Assembly: GCA_016987375.1 (NCBI GenBank)
Contig: PJRA01000506.1
Coordinates: forward strand, 870,778 to 934,777
Direction of reading: 5' to 3'
DNA length: 64,000 nt
DNA from: Brachionus koreanus
Lineage: Eukaryota > Rotifera > Eurotatoria > Ploima > Brachionidae
Below, piece after piece: positions 47,236 through 60,900 of this stretch. The notes beneath the pieces were generated by a model. The model worked only from the letters and a program-made list of their open reading frames with translations. It was not told the DNA's origin and did no database searches. Numbering within the stretch: position 1 is the stretch's first letter; each line of letters opens with the position of its first letter. The translations under genes and the position numbers were made by a program.

Positions 47236-49593
47236 TCATAAATCTATGTGAATTTGATTCTTTATTTCTTTATTATCATAAATGGTTCTTGAATTTATAG
47301 TAACGCTTTCGAATTTAGTTGTATCTAAGAGTTGTGTATGTTCAGTATCTGAAATGTGACTAGGTTCACCAGTATAATGAGTAGGATAAATAATAGATGG
47401 ATGAATGGCATATGCTAATATGTTTCTTTTCGGAAAAAATGAGCTCCAATATTCATTCGGTTGTCTGTCGAACATTATCGGTAAATATTCATCTACTGGG
47501 AGTAGTTTTTTTAAAGGTTCATTTGAAAGCAACTTTTTAGCACCGTCCAAGCTCAATGCATATGCAACTGTCCAATGAGAGTATGCTGGTCTTATAAGGC
47601 CAAAGCTTTTGAATGGAACAATATCTAAATTCCATTCTTCTTCATTGAATTTCATTATTTTTCTTCCTAGATATCTAAAGAAAAACAAACATTCAAAAAA
47701 GAACTTTGAAATTGAAATACTAACAGTAAATCCCATGAAAGCTTTGATTTTTCAATAGAATCAATCAGATTTATTAAAATACTTTTAAATTCAAGAATAA
47801 ACTTTGCATCATCTTCTAGTATAATTATTTTTTGATAATTTTTTGTGACCATCTAGAGTAAAATATTTATTTTTATGTAAAAAATACAAGAGAAAAAAAC
47901 CTCTTGCCAAATAAAGTAGTGGCTTAAAAAGCATCCAATTTCACCATAGTTAAGAGGTCTGTCATTGTATGGATCCTTATAGTTTGGCAAACTTTTAATA
48001 CCAAGAGTATTCAGAAATTGCTCATCAATTAATCGGCCATCAACGGCTTTTACAGTTTTGTAAGTAATTCCAAGATCATCAAGAGCTGATTCTATTCGTT
48101 TGCGTCTATCTGCTCTTCGTTCCAAATTTATTACATATATTTCATCAAAACTTAATTTTGTTTTTTTTATTTTGGGAATTAAATCAATGTCGATGTTTTT
48201 ACTGATTTTCAAAGGCATATTATAAGTTTTGTCTGGACCTTTAAGTAAATGTTCAATTCTTAAATGCAAAAAAGCTTGATTTCTATCTTCAATTGAATCG
48301 GGAACATATCCATAAATGTCTCTGTTACAAACAAACATTGAAAGACCAATTTTTGTGGCCAGATAACTAATTCCTTCATCATCATTGAATTCTTTCGAAT
48401 TTAATTCTAAAATTTCGTTTATTTTGGGACTATTTAAGTTAATAAGAAATGACTCTTTAACACCATTGACTTTAAAACATCCAATTTTTTTCCTGTCGTA
48501 TATTAACGAATATAACACTTTATCTGATTCGACATCAAGTGATTTAAAAGAAAAAGTTGAATGCCGGGTTTCACTTGACTCTAATAAAGGTGCAGAAATC
48601 GGTCTAGTAGAATAATTTTAATTTTTTTTTATTTTAAGATTCTTTTTTAAAGTTAATTTTACTTTTTCTTTCGGACTAAAATTTCAATGACTTTCGCATT
48701 AGTCAAGATTGTATCTCCATTCATAAAAAAAATGTAATCAAACTTGTTTTTCAGAGCATATGCAAGTGCTCTTATTTTTTTGTTATTTGAAAAAAAAGCG
48801 TTTCCAAGTTCTGGCTAAAAAATCAATAAATATGATAGGGATTTTGGAATATAAAAGTTAGTAAAAGGCAAACAACTGATTAAAAGAGTCAAAAATTTCC
48901 AAGAATAAAATTATTCAGGTATTGTGAAATTCAAATTCAAATACAATTGAACAAGAGTTCTTCCTTTTTTGATAAGTTAAAATTTACTAAAATAAACAGC
49001 ATTTAAAAAATACTGCTATAAGCAAAAATTTACTAAAAATAAGAAATATGACAGGGATTAAAATGAGAAATGAGATGCTTTTTTTTGTTTTTAGTAAAAA
49101 GTTAATAGAATTAATAATCATTAAGCAAAAAAAATTACGTGGTTTTGTTTGGTTTTTTCGTCATTATGAGTATTAATCATTAAGATAGTGTCGAATAATG
49201 GACGAGTTTTTGAGAGCCAATTGGTGAAAATTTCATAGCTGTTGTCCGAACATTTATCAAAAATAAACCTTTTTTTAAATTAAAATTTATATAAAAAAAA
49301 TAATTGTAAATTTACCATAGGTCACATTTTTTATTAGCATTCGGACATTCGATTTCTTCCAAAGTTGCCAAGAATGTCGGCAAAGAATTTGAATTATCTT
49401 TTACAGTAACTGCAATCAGAAAGCGTGAATTTTGAAGAGTTTCATTCAAATCGTCCACTAAAGCAATTGAACCATTTGCTTTAATTTCTACTTTTTTAAA
49501 CGCAGAAATTTTATCTATTTTGCTGCATTTAATGCTTTTTCGCCCGATCAAAAAAATATTTAAAATTACCATAAAATTAATAAAAATTTTCAT
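47236..49593 (-). CDS. COLGALT: Procollagen galactosyltransferase homologue (GT25, COLGALT)
   Basis: Six exons in gene order, 49593-49316, 49268-49139, 48814-48663, 48603-47901, 47852-47725, 47674-47236, join in phase to 609 residues (human about 620). The enzyme adds galactose to hydroxylysine of collagen in the ER. A hydrophobic start (MKIFINFMVILNIFLIG) is the signal peptide. The N-terminal domain is weakly conserved (FLIAVTVKDNSNSLPTFL), and its usual DxD site (VDADN) reads MNGDT at 167-171. The C-terminal GT25 domain is strong: FDEIYVINLERRADRRKR, AVDGR, LPNYKDPYNDRPL, GEIGCFLSHYFIW, IILEDDAKF (430-438), SWDLL-YLGRK, LLPVDEYLPIMFDRQP and IIYPTHYTGEPSHISDTE. It ends HIDL rather than RDEL, so ER retention by a KDEL-type signal is doubtful. 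Confidence 0.93.
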
Positions 49594-51925
49594 TATATCT
49601 AAAATAAAGATTTAATTTTTACTCATTCAATGAATCATATTCTTTTTTTTTGAATAGATATAATGGCTAGTTTAAGAATGCAGATTGAAAAAAAAATATT
49701 GAATCAAAAATATAAGTTCATAAATTGACCTGTATTCTTTCAGAAAAATTAATAATTTAGAGTATGAATCAGATTATTATTGAATTGATAATTTATATCT
49801 ATCTATGTCTGAAAAAGTGCCTTGTAAAATTTCTGATTTTTTAAGCTTTTTTAAATAGAATTGCAGTGCCATCTAAAGCATTTAAACGTACTTTATTGAT
49901 CAAAAAAATTAGATTTTAATTAGAATTCGGTAGTCATGCAAGCAGAGTATCGAGAATTCAAAATCCGCTGAGGGTGGAAAAATCTTCAAAATATCTCTGC
50001 AATACGGGGCGCATGTTAAAACCCATTTAATCAAAAAATGGGGGACCGGTTTCAACTAGGTAATCATAACAGTGTAGATGATCAACTCGATACAGTTGCC
50101 TCTCGTTCCAGATCAGTGCTGTTGCTCAAAAAGGTACTTGAAAAGGAGATGAGTGACTCCTCCATTATCCACTAGTATAGAGTAGCGTCAATTATCATTA
50201 TTATTATTTAATTTTAGGTTAGCCAATTTTGGTTGACCAAATTTAATTTAAACAAATTTTGTAATTTTTTAAATTTTGGGTTTAATATATCATAAATACT
50301 GAATAAAGATTATATAAAGACTGTTGTTGATCTTTAACCAATTTTCAAAAATTGAGATGCTTAATTTTAACTAGTTTTTATTTATAATTTATTTTTTATT
50401 TAGGGACTAAATTTTGTGATTTTAATCGATCAAGCGTTGGTTACCAACATCACTTATCATTTGCTATTCAATTGCGATTGAATTAATAGAAATTTGATCA
50501 ATTAAATAGGATAAATATAAATATTTTAATTTTTAAACATATTTAATGTTGATGATTATAGTTATTAGCTTTTCAAGTAAAAAAAATTTAAATTTTTATT
50601 AAATTAATTAAAAAATTCTAAAATTAATTAGAATATTATTTGAATATTTTAATACAACTGAGTATTAAAAAATTTAAAGAAAAATCAAATTTTTCAAAAT
50701 TAGCTTTTAAGATCCATTTTTGACCAGCTCGCTTAGCCAAAATTACAAAATCATCAGAATATAGAAATCCTTTAATGGGCAATAGGTGTGCTTATATTTT
50801 ATATTTAAGCTAATATTTACATAAACGAATTTTGAATTAAGATTTTAAGGCTTCATACTTTTTGAAATCTGTAAATTTTCATTAAGGCAAAAAGTTTTTC
50901 TACATTTTTTTAATTACTAAACCTTTGAAAATTTTGATTTGAATGTCTACATTTTTCATTTAACTTAAAAGACCTGAAAGATATAAAGCGTCCTAAAAAT
51001 TTAAAGAATATTTAATTAATAAAATCGAAACTAATCAATCAATTTTTTAAATTTGTTCATTTTTATTAATTTAAATTTAGTATTAATATAATTTTAATTT
51101 TTTTATTTAGCTTTATTTTTAAAGAATTTAACACTAAAATGCACAAGGGATTTTTGAGCCTCCTTTTAAAAAATTTAATTCTGGTGTCAATGGAAAAAGT
51201 TAAGATTTTTTATTTTATAAAAGAATTTAATATAATTTAAAAAAGAAAATAAATAAATAAAAACTTTAAATGATGAATAATATTTAAACTAATATATATT
51301 GAAATAAATTTTGAAAGAGCATCAAATAATTGGTATTAGACAACAACACTAAAAGAAAAAAATCAAAAAAAAAAAGAGAGGAAATATGATTTATTTAACT
51401 AGCATACAGTTTCCAAGCTTTAGAAATTATTTTTTATCTTAAATCTGTGTTAGAAAAACTCTATTTGATCTTTGGACTATGTTTGTATTCACAGTTTGTT
51501 TGAAGTAACTGTATCACTAGTTTAATTAAGACATACGCAATAGTTTTTTTTGTTTTGTTTTTCAGCTAATTTTTGTACTTTTAAATAATCTTATTAATTT
51601 AATTTCAACTATATTTTTTAAAATCAAACAACAATTTTTCTAGCCTTCATCCAAAATACTAAATAAGCTTAATTAAATTCTAAATATTTATTTTCATCAA
51701 CAAAAAAAAATAAAGAAAAAAACAACAAGTCGAAAAAAAAATAAGAAAAATTTTTTCTGATAGTTCCACTATTACTTTATCCAGTTTTAGGCCATTCAAC
51801 TATTTTTTATGCTTAAAAAAAAAACAAAAAAAAAAAAAACAAAATCAATAAAAAAAATGAGTCAAAAATTTTATTTTACAAAATTCCCCCTAATAAATAA
51901 ACATAAATGACTACCATAGCGTTGA
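49594..51925. other. Intergenic with one repeat-like block
   Basis: Left end is the galactosyltransferase 5' flank; right end the A-rich NCoR 3' UTR (51640-51925). Apart from the block at 49930-50215 nothing is recognisable. Confidence 0.55.
49930..50215. repeat. G+C-richer dispersed-repeat fragment, family unknown
   Basis: About 280 nt of markedly higher G+C (for example tgggggaccggtttcaac) ending in ATT triplets (tcattattattattta). A simple-repeat tail on a compositionally foreign block is typical of a LINE or SINE 3' end, so the element would be in plus orientation. No protein block is readable and the split-promoter boxes of a tRNA-derived SINE are not convincing. Confidence 0.45.
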
Positions 51926-54900
51926 TTAATTTTCAGTGTCGGACATATATTCATATTGATTGTGATAAGAATTTAGAATAGGACCGATTGTCGAGTGTTG
52001 ATTAGGCTTGAGCATTTTGGGATAATTGGGCGGCAAGTGTTGCGAATGATGGGAAGAAGGTGGTGGTGGCGCATAAACGCCGTGTTGATGAAAAGCGCCG
52101 CTAGACGGCGGAGGCATCGACGATGGTATCATGTGAGAACCGCTAATTGAAGGTCTGCTATATTGCTGCGATTTGCCCATAGAATGCTCCATAGATGAAG
52201 TAGACAAAAGTCTCTTTTTAAAGCTCTGCTGCTGTTCATGATGATGCATTTGCTGTGCCATTTGATGCTGGAACGGCATCATGACCGATGACGACTGACC
52301 ATACGAACCGGATTTGGATGGTGAATGGTGGGTCTGCATATGGTGTCTACCATGATTGTTTGATGCCGATTCTTGAATAATTACGTCGGGCGAATGATGC
52401 ATCATTTGACCATGATGCATTTGTGGGCTTTTTAAACCGGTTCTGACATGATGATCATGTTGACTTAAATGTGGAGGTACGTGATGAGAAGGCGCAAAAC
52501 CGTGTGAGTCGTTCATTAAATGAAGAGCCGAAGGTGTCGATTGAGAATTATGTGACGTTTTTTTGTTGCCAAGCGACTCAGAACCTTGTTGAAACTGATT
52601 CATCATGTTGGCAGCGCTGAGAATACTTTGTATTAGCGATTCGGCTCCGTTCGATGAGCCTGATTGAAACATGTTCGAATTCATACAAGCCACAGCAGCG
52701 GCTGCAGCTGCTGCGGCCGCGGCTGCCGAGTTATTCGAGTTCGAAGCAGCCGAAGTGGCCGCCTGAATTATGCTCGCTATTTGAGCAGCAGTCAAGCCTG
52801 AATTTTGATTACTCGGCGAATTGGTTGGATTGTAAGAATTTGTTTGAGATTGGACTGGTGGATGCGGTGGTGGAGAAGGAGACATCATTTGTTGATTTGA
52901 TTGCCTCGACGCATACTGTCTAGAACGATTAGTCGGATAGCCTTGTTGATCCAAATCGTGCAATTCTTTGTGTATTAGCATAGCGACAGAATTTTGTGGC
53001 ATAGAACTCGGCGATAGATTAGTAGATGCTGATCTAGCTGGTCCTGGACTATTTATTGGATAGTTCATGTACTGTTGACCGATTGGTCTGTGCGGTACAG
53101 GCTGTGCAGGCGGAATTTTTTGTGGCACTGGCGTGAAGCCTTTTTTGCTTGAGGGACTCGGTGACGATGGTATACTCTGGACTGGCTGAGTCGAATTGGA
53201 GCCTGGTTGAGCGTAGCTACGCGCCTGAGCAATCAAATTCAAGTCCTTGGTGGGTTTAGTGGACTGTCTAGAGGGCGATATAGCTCTTTGTAGCAGCTGT
53301 TGTTGTTGTTGTTGCTGTTGCTGTTGATGGTAGTGTTTTATTTGTGGCGATCTGCTAGGATCAATTGGGGGTATGTTAACTGGTGGCGGAAGTTCTTCAT
53401 TCAAAGACTTCATTATGACACCACCTAGCATTGATCCGATCCAATTTTCGGATTTTTCGCTGGGTGATTGCCGCTTTGGAGACGGTGATGGTCTTGGCGC
53501 TGCTTGACTAGGACTTTGCGTCGGTTTTGGTGAAGTTAAATTTTCCTGTAATAGTTTCATTGTAAGCGAACTAGTGCGAGCTCTAGGCGTTTGATCATCG
53601 CTTAAACTAGCCAATTCGCTCTCAATTATACTCTCGATTCGATTTTTCATTCTAGGCTGTTGAGATTCTATTTTGTCATCTACTTGCTGATTTTCCATTT
53701 TGTTATTTGTCTCTTCATTGTCCGACTCTATAAGTATCTCTTGTCTTGTCTTATTATTGCCAGGCGACGAAGCCACACTTGAACAACTCGACTCGTCTGA
53801 TTGACTTTTTTTAGCTTTAAGCAAATTGGCCGCAGCATTGTTCTCATTAGACGACATGGGTAATTGATCCTTAAATTTTTGCATGTCTATTTCATCGACT
53901 GGTTTGTCATTCATTTTGACAATAATTGTATCGACCCATCGGCCTAATGTATACTTTTTTTCATTTTCCAAGTCGACATCGTCGTTTTGTGCGAGCACAA
54001 CTCTCGCCGGATTTTGCGCTTGTTGATTAGTGTTCATCTTGGTCAAATTAGTATGTAGCTGTTCGCTAATTAAATCATTTAGAACACTATAGCAATTTGC
54101 TACTTCGGGCGTGTCATTTTTTTTTTGTATCATTAATTCTTTTTTGTCTATAGACGGAGGCCGTGAATCGCTTTGTTGCTTGGATTCGGCCTGAACAGAA
54201 GTGCCTTTGGTTATTGAGCCGAAAAAAGAGGAATTTTGCGAGCTAGTTGATGAGACGGGCGATTCAACCGGTGACTTGGGCTTCTCGTTCACGCTCACTT
54301 GTAAAGCGGTCTTAATCGCATCGTTTATCACCTCGCTTATTTGTTTGGCCGGAACCTTGGGATCGCACGCATTGTTATTTATATCGTCGTGCTCGTCGGT
54401 TTTCATTATTTTAGACTTTTCTTTTGAATTTTCGATTGCTTGAAAAGATGAATCAAATGAGTTTTGTGATATGGTAATTTGTTCGGTCGGCGATACAGTC
54501 TCTATTTTAGTCTTATTTGGCGAAGTGGTTGATGAAATTCGATTTTCCTGCGTGTCCTCGGACGATTCGGATATTGGCTCGTCGTCGTCGTCATAATCGT
54601 GGTATTCGTCATCGCTTACCGCCATGGCACTCTCGGCCGGCTTCGCCTCTTCCTGGCGGCACTTGAGCTCCTCGGCCAAAAGCTCGTTGAGACGCGTCAG
54701 CAGTCTTTTAAAACACTCGAGACAAAGTCTAATTCGGGGCGCTTCGCTCGGCTCTTTTGCTTCCGGAATGTCTAGATTGAATTCGTGTCGCACTATTTCC
54801 TGTTTGCTAGATGAGAGAGAAAAATATTTTCTCGGCACACATCGTAGACCGATTCGTCGCGATGACTTGGTCGATCTCGACTTTTTTTTGGCATTCTTTA

Positions 54901-57900
54901 ATTTTTTACACGAAATGCACAAATTGTCCGCTTGACTAAAATTTTTGGAATTTTTTGTCGAATTCGACTTGTCGTCGTCATCATCGTCCTCGTCGTCTTC
55001 GTTTGCCTCATCGCCGTTCTCGTTCTCGCCACTATTTTTATTACTAAGCGGCTCATTGTGTTTTTCGCTCTTTTGCGACTGCTCATTCATCTCATTTTTA
55101 CTCTTCTCTTCTCCTCCATTCGAGTTGTTCGATTGATCGTTAGTCATTATTTGATTTCCTTGATTTTCAACCGAGTGACTTTCCGTGTCTTGACAAAAAA
55201 AAATTTAGAAAAAATCCGAATAAATTTTCGTTGCTTAGCAAATTTTATTCAAAATAAATTAAAACTAGAAATTTTTAGCTTAAATTAAGTTGGCTTTTTG
55301 GGCTATGAATTCTTAAACTCACTGGTGATTTTATGTTCTCTTTGTTTAAATTTTAAATTAGCATTTTCACAAGTGTAATTTTTTCATTTCGAATTTGCAA
55401 AAAAACTGGTTAATTTAAAAATTAATTTTTTCTATTAAATTGCCTAATTTAAAAAAAAAAAAACCTGATTTAAAATCAATCCAATTAACTTGATGGCAAA
55501 AATATGAAATTATTACTAGGTCTTGATTATATTTGAATGAAAAATTAATTGAAGCTAAATAAAATTTTGTCTTATAAATAATAAAACTTATTGCAAGAAA
55601 ATTTTATTTTTTTATTTGAATTTTATCTGATTTATTGAGACCTAAGATATCAAAATATCAAACTATTAAAACAAAAATCTTTATGTATCCTAAGATTTTT
55701 CAAACAACTACTTGGTTAAAATTTAGTCACCTGTTCAAAATTTTTCAAAAATTAATCATAAAAATCTATATTTGAAAAAATTATGCCTATAATTATTAGA
55801 TGCATGAATTTTCACTATGGTCTTATGTATATAAGTAAAATCTAATTAGCTTCTATTGGAAAAAAAAAAATTCTAAATCGTTCAAGCGAAGTTGGATTTA
55901 TTTTTTGAATTTTGAATAAACTATTAAATGCTTATCAACTAAGCTTATTTTAAAATCAGTTAGACGAGTTCTTATTTAGCTTACTTGTTTAGTCTGACCA
56001 TAGGCAGATGGTGTTGATATTTTTCTAGAAATTTAAGCAAGAACAAAAAAAAAGCTATATTTTTGATTTGACTTATAAAATTTGGGATTTAATTATTCTT
56101 TTTATTAGAAATATTTGACGGATCTAGATCGTGATTTTATCTATCATTTGTTTTTGAACAGTGGCTTCATGTGGACATAATAAATGAACATTACTAACCT
56201 AGTTTAATCGAATCTAGACTCAATAAATAATTAAATTTAAACTGAAATTTTAAAATCATATTTCAAAGTCTTTTTTATTAGATGACACGACTAAAAATTG
56301 AAATCTTTTAGTAATACATTTTCTGATGAAGCTTTTCATTTTGCCTAGTAGAAAATATGTACTTAATGATCGAAAATTTTAGGAAAATTTGGTTTCTATA
56401 GTGAGAAATAAGAGTTCATTTTTGAAGTCATTTAATAAGATTCAATTTTATTGTAGGGACGCCCCAATGAACTTATTTCTGTACTAAAATCGCATTAGAA
56501 ATTGAAAGATTGCATTTTCGCTATAAATTAAGTGTCATTCATAACTCAAGGTAGCAAACATACGATTTTAATATATCACATCATTTAATTTACGTAAATA
56601 AGATTTTTAAACTTCAATGTGTTTTGATTTACAGAGACTTTATTTTAAAGATTAATCAATTTAATTCTTCAAAAAAAGAATCAAACTCTTGAATATGAAT
56701 AACTCTAAAATTTTATTAATGATTTTAAAAAAACGCTTTTGGATATTTAACTAAATTTCTACTTACTTAATTTGAATAAAGAGTCAATCTTTTTTTCAAT
56801 CGTTTTTTCAATATCAAACTTAGTAGCCAAAATGAAAGTTAATATTTTTTATGGTATGGTTGATTTCATTTTTAGTTTCCACGTTTTATTTATAGTTAAG
56901 ACCAATTTTATGAAAAAAAATTTATAATTATTTTCTTTTTATTTTTTATACTCAAAAATAAACAATTTTATTTTATTTTTTTATTTCTAGTTAAGAGGTA
57001 AATTCTAAAATTTAAATGAAAAAAATCCTATTTTACTTGGCATAACTAGGTTAATGGCTTAAAAATAAAGCAATTCTTTAACTAATTAAATAATCAGATT
57101 TTTTACCAACATATTTTTATCAGTTGTGCTAAGCTGAAATAATCAGAAACTTTTTATTAAAAAGAAAAATTCGTTGGCATTTAAGCAATTAGAGAAAAGT
57201 GCCAACAAAAAAATCAAACTTACTTTGGTCATTAATCAAAATTCCAACTTGATCGATGTTTGCATTGTTGGATAAATTATTTACATTTATTTGATTCGGG
57301 TTTGATTGATTATTGGAATTATTAGTGTTCGAATTATTCGAATTTGAATTAGAATTTAATGAGGTGTGGCTTTGCATAGAAGGATTTGTAGAGTTTGTCG
57401 TAGAACTACTTGAATTTCCTCCATTATTATTATTGTTATTTGTATTCGACTTTAAGTCCTTTTTTCTTTTACGCTGATTTTTTCTTATCAATAATTTATA
57501 GTTTACTTTTTTTTTCGTCAAGTAATAATACTCGATACAATCACCAACTGTTTTTTTATCCAAAAATGAAGCAATTGCATCGAAATTTTTGCCATAAATG
57601 AGCATTTTCTCCAAGAAAATTTCTTTTTCCCTTTCGTTCCAGAAGACTTCATTCTTACATTGTTTGAAAAGAGCAACTGGGTCGACAACGAAGCCGTTTT
57701 CATTTACAAAAGAATATTTACGCTGCTTTACATCATAAATAACTGGAGGCACTACTGACAACGCTAGCATTCGTTTACGTTCATCTTCGGTTAGCTGACT
57801 TGCTTCCAATATTGCCATTTGGGCTTCTATTTCAGAATGAGTGCGCTGGTACTTTTGGGCTGTTCTTTCTCGCTCTTCGCGCTGTTTTCTCAGCTCAGGA

Positions 57901-60900
57901 AATATTTTTTCGTAAAATTCTCGACTTTTTGCTTCTTTTTGTCTCTTTTTTTGTACACATTCTGATTTATCCAAAGTTTTCTGCCACTCAACATGCATGT
58001 CATCATACTTTTCTATCAAGTATTTCTCACGCTGTCTATTCAGCAATTGCTGGCGCTTGAAGTATTGAATTAAGCGCTTTTTCATCACTGCATCAAAGCT
58101 TAAAAGAAATCTTTTATTCAAAAAAAGGATCTAAAGTCTGAAAGATAAAAATAGAATTTATCTTAAGTTGAAAAATTCTATTATCGGATATATTTTACAT
58201 AATTTATACCTTAAGTTAAAATTTAATACTTTAATTCTTTAGCTAGTTGAAATTTTTGAGCAATGATAATTGGATATCAAGTAAATAGAATTAAAGAAAA
58301 GAAACAACTTTAAAATTAGAAAATGAGTTTAAATTTAAAATCTTACAAAATAAATTTAATTTGGCTATTAATAACATTAAATAATTTATTTTTCTAATAA
58401 AAAAGTCTAAGTTTTATTGGTTTTATTAGTTTTAAGTGCTTAAACTCCTCAATAGAAACACAATTTGAGAAGCACTTTTTGGTAAGGATTTATGGTAAAG
58501 CTAGTATTTTATATTAAAAAATTACGACTTTTTTTCACGAATTTGAAATACATATTTTTTAAAACGCTTCAAAATTTTAACAATAAAAGCCAAGATTGAT
58601 TTTTTTTTTAAATTTAAAAAAATCTTATTTTCAATTAAACCATCATTTCGTTTCAAATTTATATTTTAAAGTGATTTTGATTTAATTCTAAATATAATTT
58701 TGTAAAATCAAAAATAGATTTTTTTTTTATAAAATAAGACAATTATTTATAAAAAGTAATCTGATAATTTCATGAACTTAATTAAATCTAAAAATTAATT
58801 AAACGCTATTCAAACTGTAATAGCATTATTGATCCATATAAAGAAGTAAAGAGTTTTAAATCGTAAGGATTCTTTAAAAAAATTTTCCTATTTTTTCTAT
58901 GTAAATAAGTATTAATGTTATTTTAATATTTACTTAATTATTATTCATCTAAAGCTTGAATTTAATATGTCACAAAATACAATATTTAAATCTCTGGATA
59001 CTTTTTTTAAGTTATCTAGGAGATTTTAAATTGTTTTTGATACACACTATTATTTTGAATATGAATATCCATCTAAAAAGCAAGATTTTCAGAGATCATA
59101 ACTTTTTTTTAGTATTTAACTTTTTTATTGAAAATATTTCAAATATGTCTTTTATTGATACACTAAATCTAATGTTAATAAACTAAATTGAACCTTAAGT
59201 TCAAAGAAAAAAAAATTTTAATTAAATTTACTTTTTTAAAATTTAAAATAATATGGATATTTTAAAAAAAATAAATTTTCATTTTCAAATCTCAAATCTA
59301 ATATTTAAATAATAAAACTATTCACAGATTAGAAAAATTTAAATGTATTAAGAATTAATCTATTCGTGAATAAACAAGCAAGAAAAATAAGTTTCTGTAA
59401 AAAGAGATGGTAAAAATAATATACATGGAAAATTAGATATAAATATTTAAAAGCCATATTACTTTATGTATTTTGTGGTTAATTCATTCATTTTATTAAA
59501 AATTTAATGTGTAACGGATTTCAGTGCGGAACTCTGGTCTAAGGATTTGAGTATGTTATAGATAAGAAAAGAACTATTATTTAAAATTAAAATAAATAAC
59601 TGAACTTTTAAATAAATAAAATCTTAATTTTAATTTCCATTGAATACAAAAAGTACAGAGAAATATTACTTTATAATTTTCTCATTGACCTTACCTCATT
59701 TAATCGAATCAAAAAAATTTCATTGACTTTTAGAATTGATGCTAAAAAAAGGTTAAAAAAAAATATTTACTTGGCTTTTATTTCTTGTGATATTTTGGTA
59801 TCACTAAATTCATGATAAAATGGTATACATTCGTCAAAGCTTTCATCTGTTTTTGGTGTACTATTTACAATTTGTTCTGTTGAATTTGAATTCAATGGCT
59901 TTAATATTTTCCGGTGTGATTCTTCGGCTTTTTTCTAAAATAGAATGAAACAATTAAAACTTGAAGAAAATTAGTATAAGCAAAATAATTATCTGTTTCA
60001 ATCATATCAACTAATAAATTTTAATCAAAATTTAGCATTGAGAATTTTTTTTTTAAGTCTGATAAATGATTTATATTTATTTTACAAAAAATTCAAATTT
60101 TCATTATTCTGAGTTTCTTGAATGTAAACATTGAAAGATCCAAGAAGCTAATCAACCATTATTTTTTATTTGTCGGTTATTTTGCTATGTTGGTTATTGA
60201 AGTATGAACTGAAAATAATTGAAAATTTTTGTACATAAAATAGATTTGCCAATTGAACCCAATATCTCTGATTTTATAATAATTCTATACCCATAAAAAG
60301 AAGAAATAATCATAACTTTTATTAGATTTTTTGTAAAAATTAGTCGACACACACACACACAAAGCCTTTAGGGCTTTTTTTAAGTAAATGCAAATACGTT
60401 TTTTTTTTTAAATTGCTTAAATTCACAAAAAAAATAAAAAATATTAATTCACCTTAAATAATTGAAAATATTGTATAAATTAAAATTTCTATTCATTTTT
60501 TTTGCTGTTTTAGCATAAGCACTCCTCTCAAAACGCCTACGCATGATTTTTAACTTAAACAGTGATGCCTTTAAAAACTCTAAAAAGTTAAAAAAATATG
60601 TATTACAATTTAATATTTAAAATAAAGCCAAATCTGATAAAATTAATTAAAACTAAATTATAATTTAAAAAAAAAAACTAGCGAATGATTCATTCAATTG
60701 AAAATGGGACATTTTTAACAAAATAGATCAATGTTTTTGAAACTTTATTGGTAGCTTTCATTATTAAAATGCGTCTTTGTTGCCAATAAAACACCATAAA
60801 CTTAAACAAATTTATCATACTAATTGAACAGTTTTAAAAAATCATTTTTTTGTTTGACCTTAAATACTTAGAGATTTGCGAAATATGTCTAAATGATTTT

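Noticed and set aside
50040..50060. tRNA-type B box (ggtttcaactagg) suggesting a tRNA or SINE promoter
   Set aside because: Too far from the GGTTCRANNCC consensus and no cloverleaf or A box at proper spacing.
54201..55288. Plus-strand open frames opposite the NCoR last exon
   Set aside because: They mirror the Ser/Asp/Glu-rich NCoR coding sequence in antisense and have no family resemblance; the minus-strand model is confirmed by SANT and splice phases.
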